This document shows positions 49,832 to 58,150 of a DNA stretch of 64,000 bases, in pieces. Each line of letters begins with the position of its first letter. The stretch's first letter is position 1. The translations under genes were made by a program, and so were the position numbers. Source of the stretch: Treponema_B putidum (GTDB lineage Bacteria > Spirochaetota > Spirochaetia > Treponematales > Treponemataceae); NCBI RefSeq assembly GCF_007830595.1, contig NZ_VLLD01000005.1; one strand, 5' to 3'. The notes under the pieces were generated by a model. The model ran no database searches. It was not told the DNA's origin and was given only the letters and a program-made list of their open reading frames with translations.

Positions 49832-50620
49832 CTACTTTATACCCTTAGTAACATTTGAGAGTTTAGCTTTTAATTTTACGTTTGCACTTGTATGTATCTG
49901 CGATACGCGAGATTCGGTTACGTGAAGGACTTCTCCTATTTCTCTTAGGGTCATATCTTCATAATAGTACATAATTAAAACCTTTTTCTCTCTTTCAGGC
50001 AATTCTTTAAGAGCTTCAGATATAACGCGTTTTGTATCTTCACGTTCTACAATTACATCCGGATTCAAGGAGGAAGGCGACTCAATTATATCGCCTACGG
50101 AAAACTCTTCAGAGTCATCATTGGAAAATCTTAGATCAGTTAACGAAATAACATTTGTTCCCGATATTTTTAATAAAAGAGAATTATATTCTTCAATATC
50201 CAATCCCATTGCATGGGCGATTTCTTCGTTGGAAGCAGAACGCCCTAAGCGGGCTTCCAAATCGGCAATAGTTTCTTCAATTTCACGGCTTTTTTGACGC
50301 ACAGACCTAGGAACCCAGTCTATAGACCGCAGTTCATCAAAGATAGCTCCTCTTATTCGATTAACGGCATAGGTATTAAATTTAACATTTTTATCAAGAT
50401 CATATTTTTCTATAGCGTCCAGTAGGCCGAAGACTCCATATCCTACCAGATCGTCGAATTCTACATTAGTCGGCATTCCTATTCCTATCTTGCCGGCAAC
50501 GTATTTTACCAATGGAGCATACTTTAAAATAAAATATTCTCGGATTTTAGGATCTGAGGTCTTTTTGTATTTTTCCCAAAGTTCGTCTTCAGGAATATTT
50601 TCATAATCCGTATTTGCCAT
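49832..50620 (-). CDS. fliA: Flagellar RNA polymerase sigma factor FliA (WhiG-type sigma-28)
   Basis: The start at ATG 50620 follows AAAAGGTG; an in-frame GTG three codons earlier is less likely. The 262-residue sigma factor has region 2 (VEFDDLVGYGVFGLLDAIEKYDLDKNVKFNTYAVNRIRGAIFDELRSIDWVPRSVRQK), region 3 (LGRSASNEEIAHAMGLDIEEY) and region 4 (ELPEREKKVLIMYYYEDMTLREIGEVLHVTESRVSQIHT). It directs transcription of late flagellar and chemotaxis genes. A candidate sigma-28 promoter exists at 57867-57894 in this window. It follows the flhG block. Confidence 0.93.
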   Translation of the reverse strand: MANTDYENIPEDELWEKYKKTSDPKIREYFILKYAPLVKYVAGKIGIGMPTNVEFDDLVGYGVFGLLDAIEKYDLDKNVKFNTYAVNRIRGAIFDELRSIDWVPRSVRQKSREIEETIADLEARLGRSASNEEIAHAMGLDIEEYNSLLLKISGTNVISLTDLRFSNDDSEEFSVGDIIESPSSLNPDVIVEREDTKRVISEALKELPEREKKVLIMYYYEDMTLREIGEVLHVTESRVSQIHTSANVKLKAKLSNVTKGIK

Positions 50621-50653
50621 TACCCACACCTTTTATATTCATAATTAAACAAT

Positions 50654-51331
50654 TTAGGAATCCCTTTTAAGCACAGTCCGAATTGCACTAACCATAGTGT
50701 TCGTATCCATACCTGAAGCGGCTAAATCGGTCGAAACATCAAATGCAGATGTTCCCCTTTGGGTAAAATCCATTTGATCATCTCCCTGTTCCGAGTCATC
50801 CTCGGGTATAAAATCCTGTAAATCCGGAAGTTCTTCCAATTCTTTTACAGTATTTTTTTCTTGTTTTTTTACGGTTTCAATGGTTTTATCTGAAGATTCC
50901 TCTCTACCTACAGAGGCTGCTGAAGCATCTTTTGCAGTATCAAAATCTTCTTGATCCGGTTTTCGCTCACCTAAGCCTTGTATATCATCCAATACAGAGT
51001 CTTCATCGGCCTTTACTGCATCAGATTCCGCGGCAGATATTTCTTCATCATTTATAACCGGCATTTCTATAGGGTCGTCAATGCTTATATTTACATTCTT
51101 TCCGGTTTCTTTTTTGGCGGCTCCCTGAGTACTAAGAGGCTGAAATAAGTCCGGCACAAAATGTTCCAAAAGAATTTGTACTCCAAAAACAAAGCCGCCG
51201 CTTATTAAGAAAATAATCAAAGACCGCATTAGTATTGCAGAAAAACGAACCCCGCTTACCAAACCCAATAGGACAGACAGAGCTAACGCAATTAAAGCGC
51301 ATATAAGGGGAATTTTCAATTTTGCCGTCAC
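50654..51331 (-). CDS. Membrane protein with acidic cytoplasmic tail, between flhG and fliA
   Basis: A 225-residue protein starting at GTG 51331 with AGGAGG 8 bases upstream. Two hydrophobic segments (residues about 6-24 and 30-55) are followed by a long acidic, disordered stretch (DDPIEMPVINDEEISAAESDAV, EELPDLQDFIPEDDSEQGDDQM). It ends in TNTMVSAIRTVLKRDS. Its fixed place between flhG and fliA suggests a motility role. No family is recognised. Confidence 0.7.
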   Translation of the reverse strand: MTAKLKIPLICALIALALSVLLGLVSGVRFSAILMRSLIIFLISGGFVFGVQILLEHFVPDLFQPLSTQGAAKKETGKNVNISIDDPIEMPVINDEEISAAESDAVKADEDSVLDDIQGLGERKPDQEDFDTAKDASAASVGREESSDKTIETVKKQEKNTVKELEELPDLQDFIPEDDSEQGDDQMDFTQRGTSAFDVSTDLAASGMDTNTMVSAIRTVLKRDS

Positions 51332-51367
51332 TCTCTGAACCTCCTATCGTTAATTTTAAAAAATGAC

Positions 51368-52258
51368 TTAGTCCCACTTTCTTCCAAACAGTTTTTGTAA
51401 GAAACCGGAAAAACCTGAATATTCATTATAATCCGTTTTTTCAAGTTTTGCAACTATGTGGCGCAAACAACCGGACGCTTTACTCTTTGGAGCATGTATA
51501 AAGAAGGGTTTTTGCTTTAAAACAGCCTGTTCAACAGCCGGATCATTATAAATAAAGCCCAAGTACTCGACTTTTAAATTTAAAAATTGGGCTACTATTT
51601 GTATCATCCTCTCTGCTATTTTTTTGCCTTCAAGGGCGGAATTTACGCGGTTGACAATCATTTTTAAGTTTAAATCATAGTTTTCCACTTCGGTAGCTAT
51701 TATTTTTATAATCCCATAGGCATCGGTTATAGCCGTAGGTTCCGAAGTGGTAACAATTACAACCTCATCGGCAGCAGCGACAAAGCTAAGCACATTCTTA
51801 GAAACACCTGCGCTTGTATCGATTATTATTATATCGGCTTCTGCAAGAGTGTATAATTCCTTAATAAAATCGGACCTTTCAGCCTCTTCCATATTTGCAA
51901 TTTTTGAAAAACCGGAGGCTCCTGCGATAAATTTTATTCCATATTCCGTATCGATTATGATATCCGACATTTTCTTTTGCTTTTTCATTACATGATAAAG
52001 ATTGAATTTCGGAATTATATTCATCATAACGTTTACATTTGCAAGGCCTAGGTCTGCATCGATTACAATAACGTTTTTTCCCATCTTTGCATAGGCAATC
52101 CCCATATTTGTAGAGATATTCGTTTTTCCTACGCCGCCTTTTCCGCTGGTTACGGCAATTATCCTAGTCTTACGTTTAGGAGGAAGGTCTGATAAGTCTT
52201 TGTTGCCGTTGTTTTTATTTTTCATCAATGTTTTTAAATCTTCTGCCTGATCTGTCAT
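51368..52258 (-). CDS. flhG: Flagellar number regulator FlhG (MinD-like ATPase)
   Basis: A 296-residue ParA/MinD-type ATPase: SGKGGVGKTNISTNMGIAYAKMGKNVIVIDADLGLANVN holds the deviant Walker A (KGGVGKT) and the Walker A' Asp, and IIIDTSAGVSKNVLSF holds Walker B. The last helices (FSGFLQKLFGRKWD) would touch the membrane. FlhG works with FlhF to set the number and place of flagella. It starts one base after the flhF stop. Confidence 0.92.
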   Translation of the reverse strand: MTDQAEDLKTLMKNKNNGNKDLSDLPPKRKTRIIAVTSGKGGVGKTNISTNMGIAYAKMGKNVIVIDADLGLANVNVMMNIIPKFNLYHVMKKQKKMSDIIIDTEYGIKFIAGASGFSKIANMEEAERSDFIKELYTLAEADIIIIDTSAGVSKNVLSFVAAADEVVIVTTSEPTAITDAYGIIKIIATEVENYDLNLKMIVNRVNSALEGKKIAERMIQIVAQFLNLKVEYLGFIYNDPAVEQAVLKQKPFFIHAPKSKASGCLRHIVAKLEKTDYNEYSGFSGFLQKLFGRKWD

Positions 52259-52259
52259 C

Positions 52260-53582
52260 TTAACTCCATACTATAGAAATTTCGTCATTGAAATTTTCAT
52301 TGATATACTCCAAAGGGAATCCCGTAAGTTTTCTTAAAAAACTTATTTTAGAAGCCTTTGCAATATCTCTCGGGACTTTTTGCCCTTCGGTTATATATGC
52401 GGCAGGAATCTTGTATTCATCTAAAACACTTATAATGCTGCCCACATGAGCAGTTTCATCAAGTTTTGTAACTATCAGGCTGGAAAAATCAAAAACCGAA
52501 TATTGTTTTATTATTTCGCTTATATCGGCAGCCTTAGTTACGGCACTAATTACAAGATGAATTTCTATCCGTCCCGGCTCTATTTCATCAAAATATTTTT
52601 GCATTTCAAGAATTTTTTCGGGATCGGACGGACTTCGCCCCGTCGTATCTATGCATATAATATCGGCAGAATCCTTATATAGATCGAGATATTTGCGCAA
52701 ATCTAAGGGATCGCTTGCAATTATTAAGGGAATATCCATGTGTTCACAGTATTTTTTTATCTGAAATGCCGCCCCTATCCTAAACTGATCAAGGGTGATA
52801 ACCCTCACATCCAGAGGTCTGCCTTCAAGTTTTGAAATAGCCAAAACATAGTAGGCGGCAAGTTTTGCAAGAGTTGTGGTCTTTCCTATACCTGTAGGCC
52901 CAACCAATGCAATCAAACCCTGTTTTTTTCTTTCTTCTTTTTTTATGGGAATAGAAGAAGCTATCCATTCCAGTACTTTTTTTTGTACGGTTTCAAAATC
53001 ATTTAATTCGGCTAAACTCAAGTTAGCCGTTATTTTGTTTTTTATGGAACGGATATATTTAGCGGTAAAATCATTTTCTTCCAAAAGAGCTTCAATTTTT
53101 ACAATGTTTTCATGTTCTTGTGAAGATTCCGTCTTTTGTTTTATCTGTTCAGCGAGCCGTTCAACGGTATCTGCCAGTTTTTTAAGCTCGATAGATTCAA
53201 TATTACCTTTTGAAGGAGCGGGGGCCTGATTTTCAAGTTTTTCTATATACGGCATCATCTTTTCAGCCATTTCTTCCGATTGAGATGCAGCCATTTTTAT
53301 TATTTTTAAGCGCTCTTCTTCAATATTCATAGGAGAATAGTTTGTTACGGATTTTTGTTTTGACTGTGTTTGTTTTTCTTCATTATCACCGGAGAATTTT
53401 GGAATAAAGGATTCGTTTTGGATATTAAAACTTACCCTTATTGTCTCCTTGTTAAAAAAACTAAAGAAGCCTTCATTTCTTTTTATCTCGCGCCGGGTAA
53501 TCATTATATTCGGCCCGTACTTTTCTTGAATTTTTTGAATACACTTTTCATATGTTGAAGCTTCCTCGACAAATGTTTCCAT
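52260..53582 (-). CDS. flhF: Flagellar GTPase FlhF (SRP-type)
   Basis: I chose the ATG at 53582 because METFVEEASTYEKCIQKIQEKYG is the usual FlhF start; the frame runs nine codons further to 53609 without a ribosome-binding site. The 440-residue protein has a variable N-terminal B domain and a GTPase domain: P-loop GPTGIGKTTTLAKLAA, VRVITLDQFRIGAAFQ, IICIDTTGRSPSDPEK and VTKLDETAHVGS. It recruits the flagellar basal body to the pole. The coding end joins flhG with a one-base gap. Confidence 0.93.
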   Translation of the reverse strand: METFVEEASTYEKCIQKIQEKYGPNIMITRREIKRNEGFFSFFNKETIRVSFNIQNESFIPKFSGDNEEKQTQSKQKSVTNYSPMNIEEERLKIIKMAASQSEEMAEKMMPYIEKLENQAPAPSKGNIESIELKKLADTVERLAEQIKQKTESSQEHENIVKIEALLEENDFTAKYIRSIKNKITANLSLAELNDFETVQKKVLEWIASSIPIKKEERKKQGLIALVGPTGIGKTTTLAKLAAYYVLAISKLEGRPLDVRVITLDQFRIGAAFQIKKYCEHMDIPLIIASDPLDLRKYLDLYKDSADIICIDTTGRSPSDPEKILEMQKYFDEIEPGRIEIHLVISAVTKAADISEIIKQYSVFDFSSLIVTKLDETAHVGSIISVLDEYKIPAAYITEGQKVPRDIAKASKISFLRKLTGFPLEYINENFNDEISIVWS

Positions 53583-53630
53583 AATAAACTTTATACCACC
53601 CAAAGCCATTATAAAACATTTTTATAAATT

Positions 53631-54710
53631 TTACAATACAGATATGAGATGTTTGTTTGACCTTTTAGAGCTAATTGTTTTAATAAATTTACAATTATCT
53701 TTGTGAGAGCGGACAGCAATTCTTATGTGATTTTCGCCTAGGGTTTTAAAACTCCTACAGGTTCTTATCAAGATCCCATTCCGTTCAAAGAACTTTAAAG
53801 CATCTTCATCCTTAGCATTTAAAACTTTAAGAAGGATAAAATTGCAGTGAGTTTTATAAGCTTGTAATTTTATATCTCCCCTTGTTCCATATTTATTTAT
53901 ATTTTCGAGCAAAAAAGCTCTTTCCTTTTGAATATAGGCCTTGCTTTCTGCAATAAATTCCTTATCGGAAAAGATTGAATTAGCCGCAGCTTCAGCAAAG
54001 GAGTTTATGTGCCATGCCATTTCAATTTTAGAAAGAGCTGAAACGGTTTCGGGGGAGGTACAGGCATAGCCTAAACGAAGTCCCGGAAGAGCAAAAAATT
54101 TAGTTGCAGCCCTTAGTATGCAGATGTTCTTATAACCGTCTTTTTTAAAAAGGCTTATACTGTCATAGTCAGGCGGACAAAACTCATAAAAAGCCTCATC
54201 TAAAAATAAAAAAGCCCCTGCCTTTTGTACAAAAGAGTAAATTTGCAAAAGATCCGTTTTTTTTATTCTTAAGCCTGTGGGATTATTCGGGTTTCCTAAA
54301 ATGAGAAGGTCATCGGCTTTTAAGTTTTTTTTAAGAGCAGAAATATCGGAAGAAAAATCAGGAAGGTAAGGAATTTCTAAAACCGTTTTTTTATGAACAA
54401 TAGCCCTCAATCCGTATTCCGAAAAACAAGGTGTGCATAAAATTATTCTTTTAAACATTGAACAAAAATTATCGATTATTTCTACAGCTCCGTTCCCCAA
54501 AACAATATTTTCAAGCCCGCACTTTAAATACTTAGCTGTTATTTTCTTTAAAGAACGATAGCTAATATCGGGATAAACTAAAAGGTTATTAAAGGAAGAA
54601 CTTAAAGCTCTTTTCAATCCCTTAGGGGCTCCCAGAGGATTTATATTGCTGCTAAAATCGATTAAAACTTCATCATTTTTTTTATAAGATAAAAAACCGC
54701 CGTGTTCCAA
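53631..54710 (-). CDS. Threonine-phosphate decarboxylase/histidinol-phosphate aminotransferase-like PLP enzyme
   Basis: A 359-residue fold-type I PLP enzyme: MEHGGFLSYKKNDEVLIDFSSNINPLGAPKGLKRAL is the CobD-type opening (HGG..DFS.NINPLG). VLGNGAVEIIDNF, GNPNNPTGLRIKK and FLFLDEAFYEF are cofactor contacts, and RAATKFFALPGLRLGY carries the Schiff-base Lys. CobD makes aminopropanol phosphate for cobalamin; histidinol-phosphate aminotransferases share the fold. No other cobalamin gene is here. It ends 48 bases before the flhF start, so it probably leads the flagellar transcript. Confidence 0.85.
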   Translation of the reverse strand: MEHGGFLSYKKNDEVLIDFSSNINPLGAPKGLKRALSSSFNNLLVYPDISYRSLKKITAKYLKCGLENIVLGNGAVEIIDNFCSMFKRIILCTPCFSEYGLRAIVHKKTVLEIPYLPDFSSDISALKKNLKADDLLILGNPNNPTGLRIKKTDLLQIYSFVQKAGAFLFLDEAFYEFCPPDYDSISLFKKDGYKNICILRAATKFFALPGLRLGYACTSPETVSALSKIEMAWHINSFAEAAANSIFSDKEFIAESKAYIQKERAFLLENINKYGTRGDIKLQAYKTHCNFILLKVLNAKDEDALKFFERNGILIRTCRSFKTLGENHIRIAVRSHKDNCKFIKTISSKRSNKHLISVL

Positions 54711-54881
54711 ATTTTCCGCCTTCTGTGTAATTTAATACATTTCAGTTTAAGTGTCAGCCTCAGCATAAGCTGCTTAAAGTTTTACGTAAAAATTATATTA
54801 TTTTTAATATTAAAACGCAAGGTCTCATTTCCCCACGAGTTGTAAAAAAGTTATAGTATTTTGTTTGCCTTATTTTTGTCC

Positions 54882-54910
54882 TTGAATAATTTTAACTTTT
54901 GTATTATACT
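54882..54910 (+). promoter_or_regulatory. Promoter of the TetR gene at 54919
   Basis: TTGAAT (54882-54887), a 17-base spacer and TATACT (54905-54910). The -10 box lies only 8 bases before the ATG, so the message may be leaderless or nearly so, without a Shine-Dalgarno site. Confidence 0.55.
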
Positions 54911-54918
54911 ACGGAGCA

Positions 54919-55548
54919 ATGCCTAAAAAAACTTTTTTAAATTTACCCCAAGAAAAACAGCAAAGGATACTCGAAACATGTAAAAAGGAGTTTGAAAAAA
55001 AACCTATTTTTCAGGCAAGTGTTTCGGATATAGTAAATACTCTGGGTATAGCCCGCGGAAGTTTTTATCAATATTTTGAAAATTTGGAAGAATGTTTTTT
55101 TACAATTTTAAGCTCCGAAAACATGGATGTCCATGCCCTGTTTCAAGAATCTTTACAAGAAAACGATAATGATTTTTTTAATGCCCTTTTAAGATATGCC
55201 GGTATTTTGTCTAAGGAGCTTTATAAAAAATCTAAGCGGAATTTATATAAAAACCGTTTTCTTTATTGGACTCCCAATTTAGATAAGGCTTGGAGTGAAT
55301 ATCGAAAAAAATACCTTCAAACCGAAAAAGTTGCCGATATGGAAAAAGTCTATTTTTCAAACTTGGAAAAAAACTCTCTTTCCGTTTCAACAAACGAAGA
55401 TATAAAAGAACTTATAGAATTTACCAAAGCAATCGTTCATAACCTTATATCAAGATCATTTATCGAAAACTGGGGGCCGAAAAACTTTATTGAGCATTTT
55501 GAAAAACAAATCTTGTGGATGAAAAACGGGCTAAAGGACAGAGAGTAA
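54919..55548 (+). CDS. TetR-family regulator
   Basis: A 209-residue regulator. Helix-turn-helix: PQEKQQRILETCKKEFEKKPIFQASVSDIVNTLGIARGSFYQYFENLEECFF, about residues 9-60. The C-terminal part is AT-rich in codons and has several aromatic residues (NRFLYWTPNLDKAWSEY). A deleted paralogue lies at 34920-35052. It is a candidate for binding the tandem palindromes at 56104-56152, though a small gene on the other strand lies between. Confidence 0.87.
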   Translation: MPKKTFLNLPQEKQQRILETCKKEFEKKPIFQASVSDIVNTLGIARGSFYQYFENLEECFFTILSSENMDVHALFQESLQENDNDFFNALLRYAGILSKELYKKSKRNLYKNRFLYWTPNLDKAWSEYRKKYLQTEKVADMEKVYFSNLEKNSLSVSTNEDIKELIEFTKAIVHNLISRSFIENWGPKNFIEHFEKQILWMKNGLKDRE

Positions 55549-55650
55549 TAGCCATGTTTTACTCATTATTATAATTATACAAATCCAATAAAAATCACTA
55601 AAAACAGCTTTAATATTTTTTTCATTGCTGCTCTATATAAAAACTTGTTG

Positions 55651-55980
55651 TCAATCCAATATAAATTCATATTCCCGATAAATTAAATTATCCTTAAAAT
55701 CAAAAATATCTATAGATATTTTTCCGAGATCATTTATTAGGCAGGCAGCTATGCGGTTGCCCGAATTGGAAACTTTCATTTCTTTGCAGGTGAATTTTAT
55801 ATCCTGATTTTTATAGGCATTTTTTATAACCTTCATATACTCATCAATGCCTTCAATATTTTTAGTTTCACTGTTAAATAATTGCCAGACAACTTCATCA
55901 TGTAGAAATTTTTGATATGTTTCCCAATCTCGGCTGTTTTCCGCCTCAAAAAATTTTTGTAAAATATCCTTTGTGTCCAT
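55651..55980 (-). CDS. NTF2/SnoaL-like small protein
   Basis: A 109-residue protein: DILQKFFEAENSRDWETYQKFLHDEVVWQLFNSETKNIEGIDEYMKVIK is the usual start of the nuclear transport factor 2-like cone fold (SnoaL-like). RIAACLINDLGKISIDIFDFKDNLIYREYEFIL gives the late strands. The fold serves as enzyme or ligand binder; the substrate is unknown. It lies between a TetR gene and a membrane-protein gene. Confidence 0.75.
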   Translation of the reverse strand: MDTKDILQKFFEAENSRDWETYQKFLHDEVVWQLFNSETKNIEGIDEYMKVIKNAYKNQDIKFTCKEMKVSNSGNRIAACLINDLGKISIDIFDFKDNLIYREYEFILD

Positions 55981-56096
55981 TGGATCCTTCTTTTTTTAAA
56001 ACCGGTTTTTTATTCATTGTAATGTGTAAGTATATAATATTTTTGTTTTTTAGTATATTGCTGCACTATTTTTTTTAAATAAATTTTAAAAACCTC

Positions 56097-56152
56097 TTGA
56101 CAAAATGACGGATTGTCATTATATTATGCATAAATAATGACAGTATGTCATT
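56097..56152 (+). promoter_or_regulatory. Promoter with two tandem palindromic operators
   Basis: TTGACA (56097-56102), a 17-base spacer and TATATT (56120-56125). Operator 1, AATGAC-GGATT-GTCATT (56104-56120), fills the spacer. Operator 2, AATGAC-AGTAT-GTCATT (56136-56152), covers the start of transcription. Their centres are 32 bases apart, about three helical turns, so two dimers would sit on the same face. Confidence 0.75.
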
Positions 56153-56175
56153 AAATTGATTCTATAAGGAGTTAT

Positions 56176-56214
56176 GATAAACAGTCCGGCATAAATATTG
56201 TTACACTGTTTATC
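56176..56214 (+). repeat. Leader stem-loop GATAAACAG...CTGTTTATC, copy 1
   Basis: GATAAACAG (56176-56184) pairs with CTGTTTATC (56206-56214) just upstream of the GAGGAGG ribosome-binding site of the DUF2871 gene. The opening GGAGTTATGATAAACAGTCC resembles GGAGTTTCGATAAACATTCC at 57914. Confidence 0.55.
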
Positions 56215-56230
56215 TACCGAGGAGGTATTT

Positions 56231-57301
56231 ATGTACATCGTTGAATCCGTTTTTGATTTGAGCTATCTGGCTCTTGTTATTGCTCTAAGCATAAAGCTTT
56301 TGTTACAAAAGGATAGAACGGCAAAGCTGTTCGGGCTTATGGCTCTTCTTTTAGGTTCAGGGGATTCTTTTCACCTCCTCCCGCGTGTAATTTCTATGTG
56401 GCACAAGGGCGGTTTTGAGGCAAATGCTTTCTACCTTTCAATCGGGGTTTTAATAACCTCCATTACAATGACTATTTTTTATCTTATGTTCTACCATTAT
56501 TATAAGGTAAAAACAAATACAAGCAGCAAATCAAAAGATATTCTTATATACGGTTTAGCCCTGATAAGATTGGTGCTTACCGTTATGCCCCAAAACGAGT
56601 GGGGTATGGCTGATGCAAGTTATACTTGGAGCATTATCCGAAACAACCCCTTTGCAGCCCTTGGAGCAGTTTTGATTTACTTCTTTTACCAAGCCCGAAA
56701 AACCCCCGGTTTGGAGCACATGGCTCTATTAACGGCTTTAAGCTTTTTGTTCTATCTGCCTGTTGTCTTGTTTTCAAAAACCGTGCCTTTAGTAGGGGCT
56801 CTTATGATGCCCAAGACGGTGGCTTATGTGGGAATAGTATATGTAGGATTTAAGCATTTTATACCCAAATTCAGCTTAAAAAGTATCTTGGAAAATTCTT
56901 TTGTTTACTTGGTTTTAGGCTTGGCTGCAGGCGTCTTTTTTAGAGAATTTACAAAATTCAATGCCTTTGACGGCTCCTCATATCTAAGCCTGATGCATAC
57001 CCATGTTTTGATTTTGGGTACTGTGCTTTCCTTAGTTTCTTATCTTGCATTTAAGCAGGTCCCGGCCCTTAGCGAAAAAAGACTTGCCTGTGTCAGAAGG
57101 GCTAACCATTTTTGGAATACGGGAGTTCTTATTACTGTGGTTCTCATGCTTTTACGAGGTATTATTAGTGTTTTAGGAAATAATTACACATCAAAGGCCC
57201 AAGATGCAGCTTTTTCAGGTATAGCCGGAATAGGACACATTCTTTTAGCCCTCGGCCTTATATATACATTTTTGATGATTCTTAAGACAAGAGAAGATTA
57301 A
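56231..57301 (+). CDS. DUF2871-containing membrane protein
   Basis: The ATG at 56231 has GAGGAGG upstream; the frame open from 56198 starts inside the stem-loop. The 356-residue protein has about ten hydrophobic helices. The C-terminal about 120 residues (FFREFTKFNAFDGSSYLSLMHTHVLILGTVLSLVSYLAFK, then GIGHILLALGLIYTFLMIL) match DUF2871, with His residues in HTH and GIGH that could bind haem. The N-terminal half is another polytopic unit (GSGDSFHLLPRVI). Function unknown. The promoter is strongly operator-controlled. Confidence 0.75.
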   Translation: MYIVESVFDLSYLALVIALSIKLLLQKDRTAKLFGLMALLLGSGDSFHLLPRVISMWHKGGFEANAFYLSIGVLITSITMTIFYLMFYHYYKVKTNTSSKSKDILIYGLALIRLVLTVMPQNEWGMADASYTWSIIRNNPFAALGAVLIYFFYQARKTPGLEHMALLTALSFLFYLPVVLFSKTVPLVGALMMPKTVAYVGIVYVGFKHFIPKFSLKSILENSFVYLVLGLAAGVFFREFTKFNAFDGSSYLSLMHTHVLILGTVLSLVSYLAFKQVPALSEKRLACVRRANHFWNTGVLITVVLMLLRGIISVLGNNYTSKAQDAAFSGIAGIGHILLALGLIYTFLMILKTRED

Positions 57302-57326
57302 AAAGCCTACCTGGCTTTTGATTTTT
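57300..57326 (+). terminator. Terminator after the DUF2871 gene
   Basis: AAAAGCC-TACCT-GGCTTTT directly at the stop codon, followed by a T-rich tract (GATTTTTTAT). Confidence 0.65.
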
Positions 57327-57343
57327 TATCAATATTTATGTCC

Positions 57344-57372
57344 GCCTCTAAAATCTAAAAGATTTTAGAGGC
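57344..57372. terminator. Second hairpin, GCCTCTAAAATC stem
   Basis: GCCTCTAAAATC (57344-57355) pairs perfectly with GATTTTAGAGGC (57361-57372) over a 5-base loop. It sits between convergent genes and may terminate the minus-strand Rpn remnant. The stem core CCTCTAAAA also occurs in the MITE-like element at 8491-8635. Confidence 0.5.
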
Positions 57373-57390
57373 TTTGATTTTCGGTTTAAA

Positions 57391-57828
57391 TTATAGTTGT
57401 TCTATTTCTTTAATATCCAAGCCTGTAGCCTTTGCAATATTATTAGGTGATAGCCCCATGTCAAGTAAATTCCTCGCCGTTTCAATGGCTTTTTGATGTG
57501 AACCGGCTATTTTACCTTCGGCCAAGCCTTCAGCTAATCCTATACTTCTTCCTTCAGAACGGCCTTCCGCTAAACCGGCAGTTCTGCCCTCTCTTCTAGC
57601 TGCACTGCGTTCATCTTCCACATACATCCGGTATTTTTCGTCAGAGAGTTCTATTGCCATTCGCCTCTCTTCATCAGTTACCCTAAAGAGTGTTGCTTCT
57701 GCCATTTTTATACCCTCCTCTAATTTACACAATTTTTCCAACATTCCGCTTTTTTTGTCTTCTTCATAGTTGGCCAAAAACCTTATCCAAAAGTCTTTTA
57801 AGCTATACTCTTCCAAACTCTTTTTCAT
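57391..57828 (-). pseudogene. Rpn/PD-(D/E)XK transposase-family remnant (C-terminal third)
   Basis: A 145-residue frame: SLEEYSLKDFWIRFLANYEE, a helical middle, then a Gly-Arg-rich tandem repeat (GRTAGLAEGRSEGRSIGLAEGLAEGKIAG) and the tail MGLSPNNIAKATGLDIKEIEQL. This matches the ends of Rpn-type nucleases, whose C-termini carry such xEGRxEG repeats. The catalytic nuclease core is absent. A related C-terminus lies at 3-539. Confidence 0.75.
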
Positions 57829-57866
57829 AGTATAACCTATTAGCTCGTTTAATTCAACATTTTTTC

Positions 57867-57894
57867 TAAACCCGCCTTAAAAACAAGCCGAAAA
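57867..57894 (+). promoter_or_regulatory. Candidate sigma-28 promoter of the hook-motor operon
   Basis: TAAA (57867-57870), 16 bases, GCCGAAAA (57887-57894), one base off the usual TAAA-15-GCCGATAA layout of FliA promoters. Weak but well placed, upstream of a structured leader and fliK-like gene. Confidence 0.3.
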
Positions 57895-57921
57895 TTGATT
57901 GAGATAACATATAGGAGTTTC

Positions 57922-58115
57922 GATAAACATTCCGGCTTGAAATACAAGCCTCCATGTTTATCTTTGAGTTTGCCTTTCGGCAAACGTCGCATTATTGTAT
58001 GTAGTTTTGCATAAAGCAAAACTACTTGAAAAAACTTTTTTCAGGATTTGGTTCGCTATCCGCTTTAGCGGATACGATGAAAAATTTCTTTACAGAACAG
58101 AGCCGAAAGGCTCTG
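57922..58115 (+). repeat. Chain of five stem-loops in the leader of the hook-motor operon
   Basis: Stem 1: GATAAACAT/ATGTTTATC (57922-57930 and 57954-57962), enclosing GGCTTG/CAAGCC. Stem 2: GTTTGCC-tttc-GGCAAAC (57968-57985). Stem 3: GTAGTTTTGC-ataaa-GCAAAACTAC (58001-58025). Stem 4: TATCCGC-ttta-GCGGATA (58057-58074). Stem 5: CAGAGCC-gaaa-GGCTCTG (58098-58115). The 321-base gap 57829-58150 holds no other feature than these and the weak promoter. Confidence 0.65.
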
Positions 58116-58150
58116 ATAATCCTTGCAAAAAGTTTTTATAGGAGGTTCAT

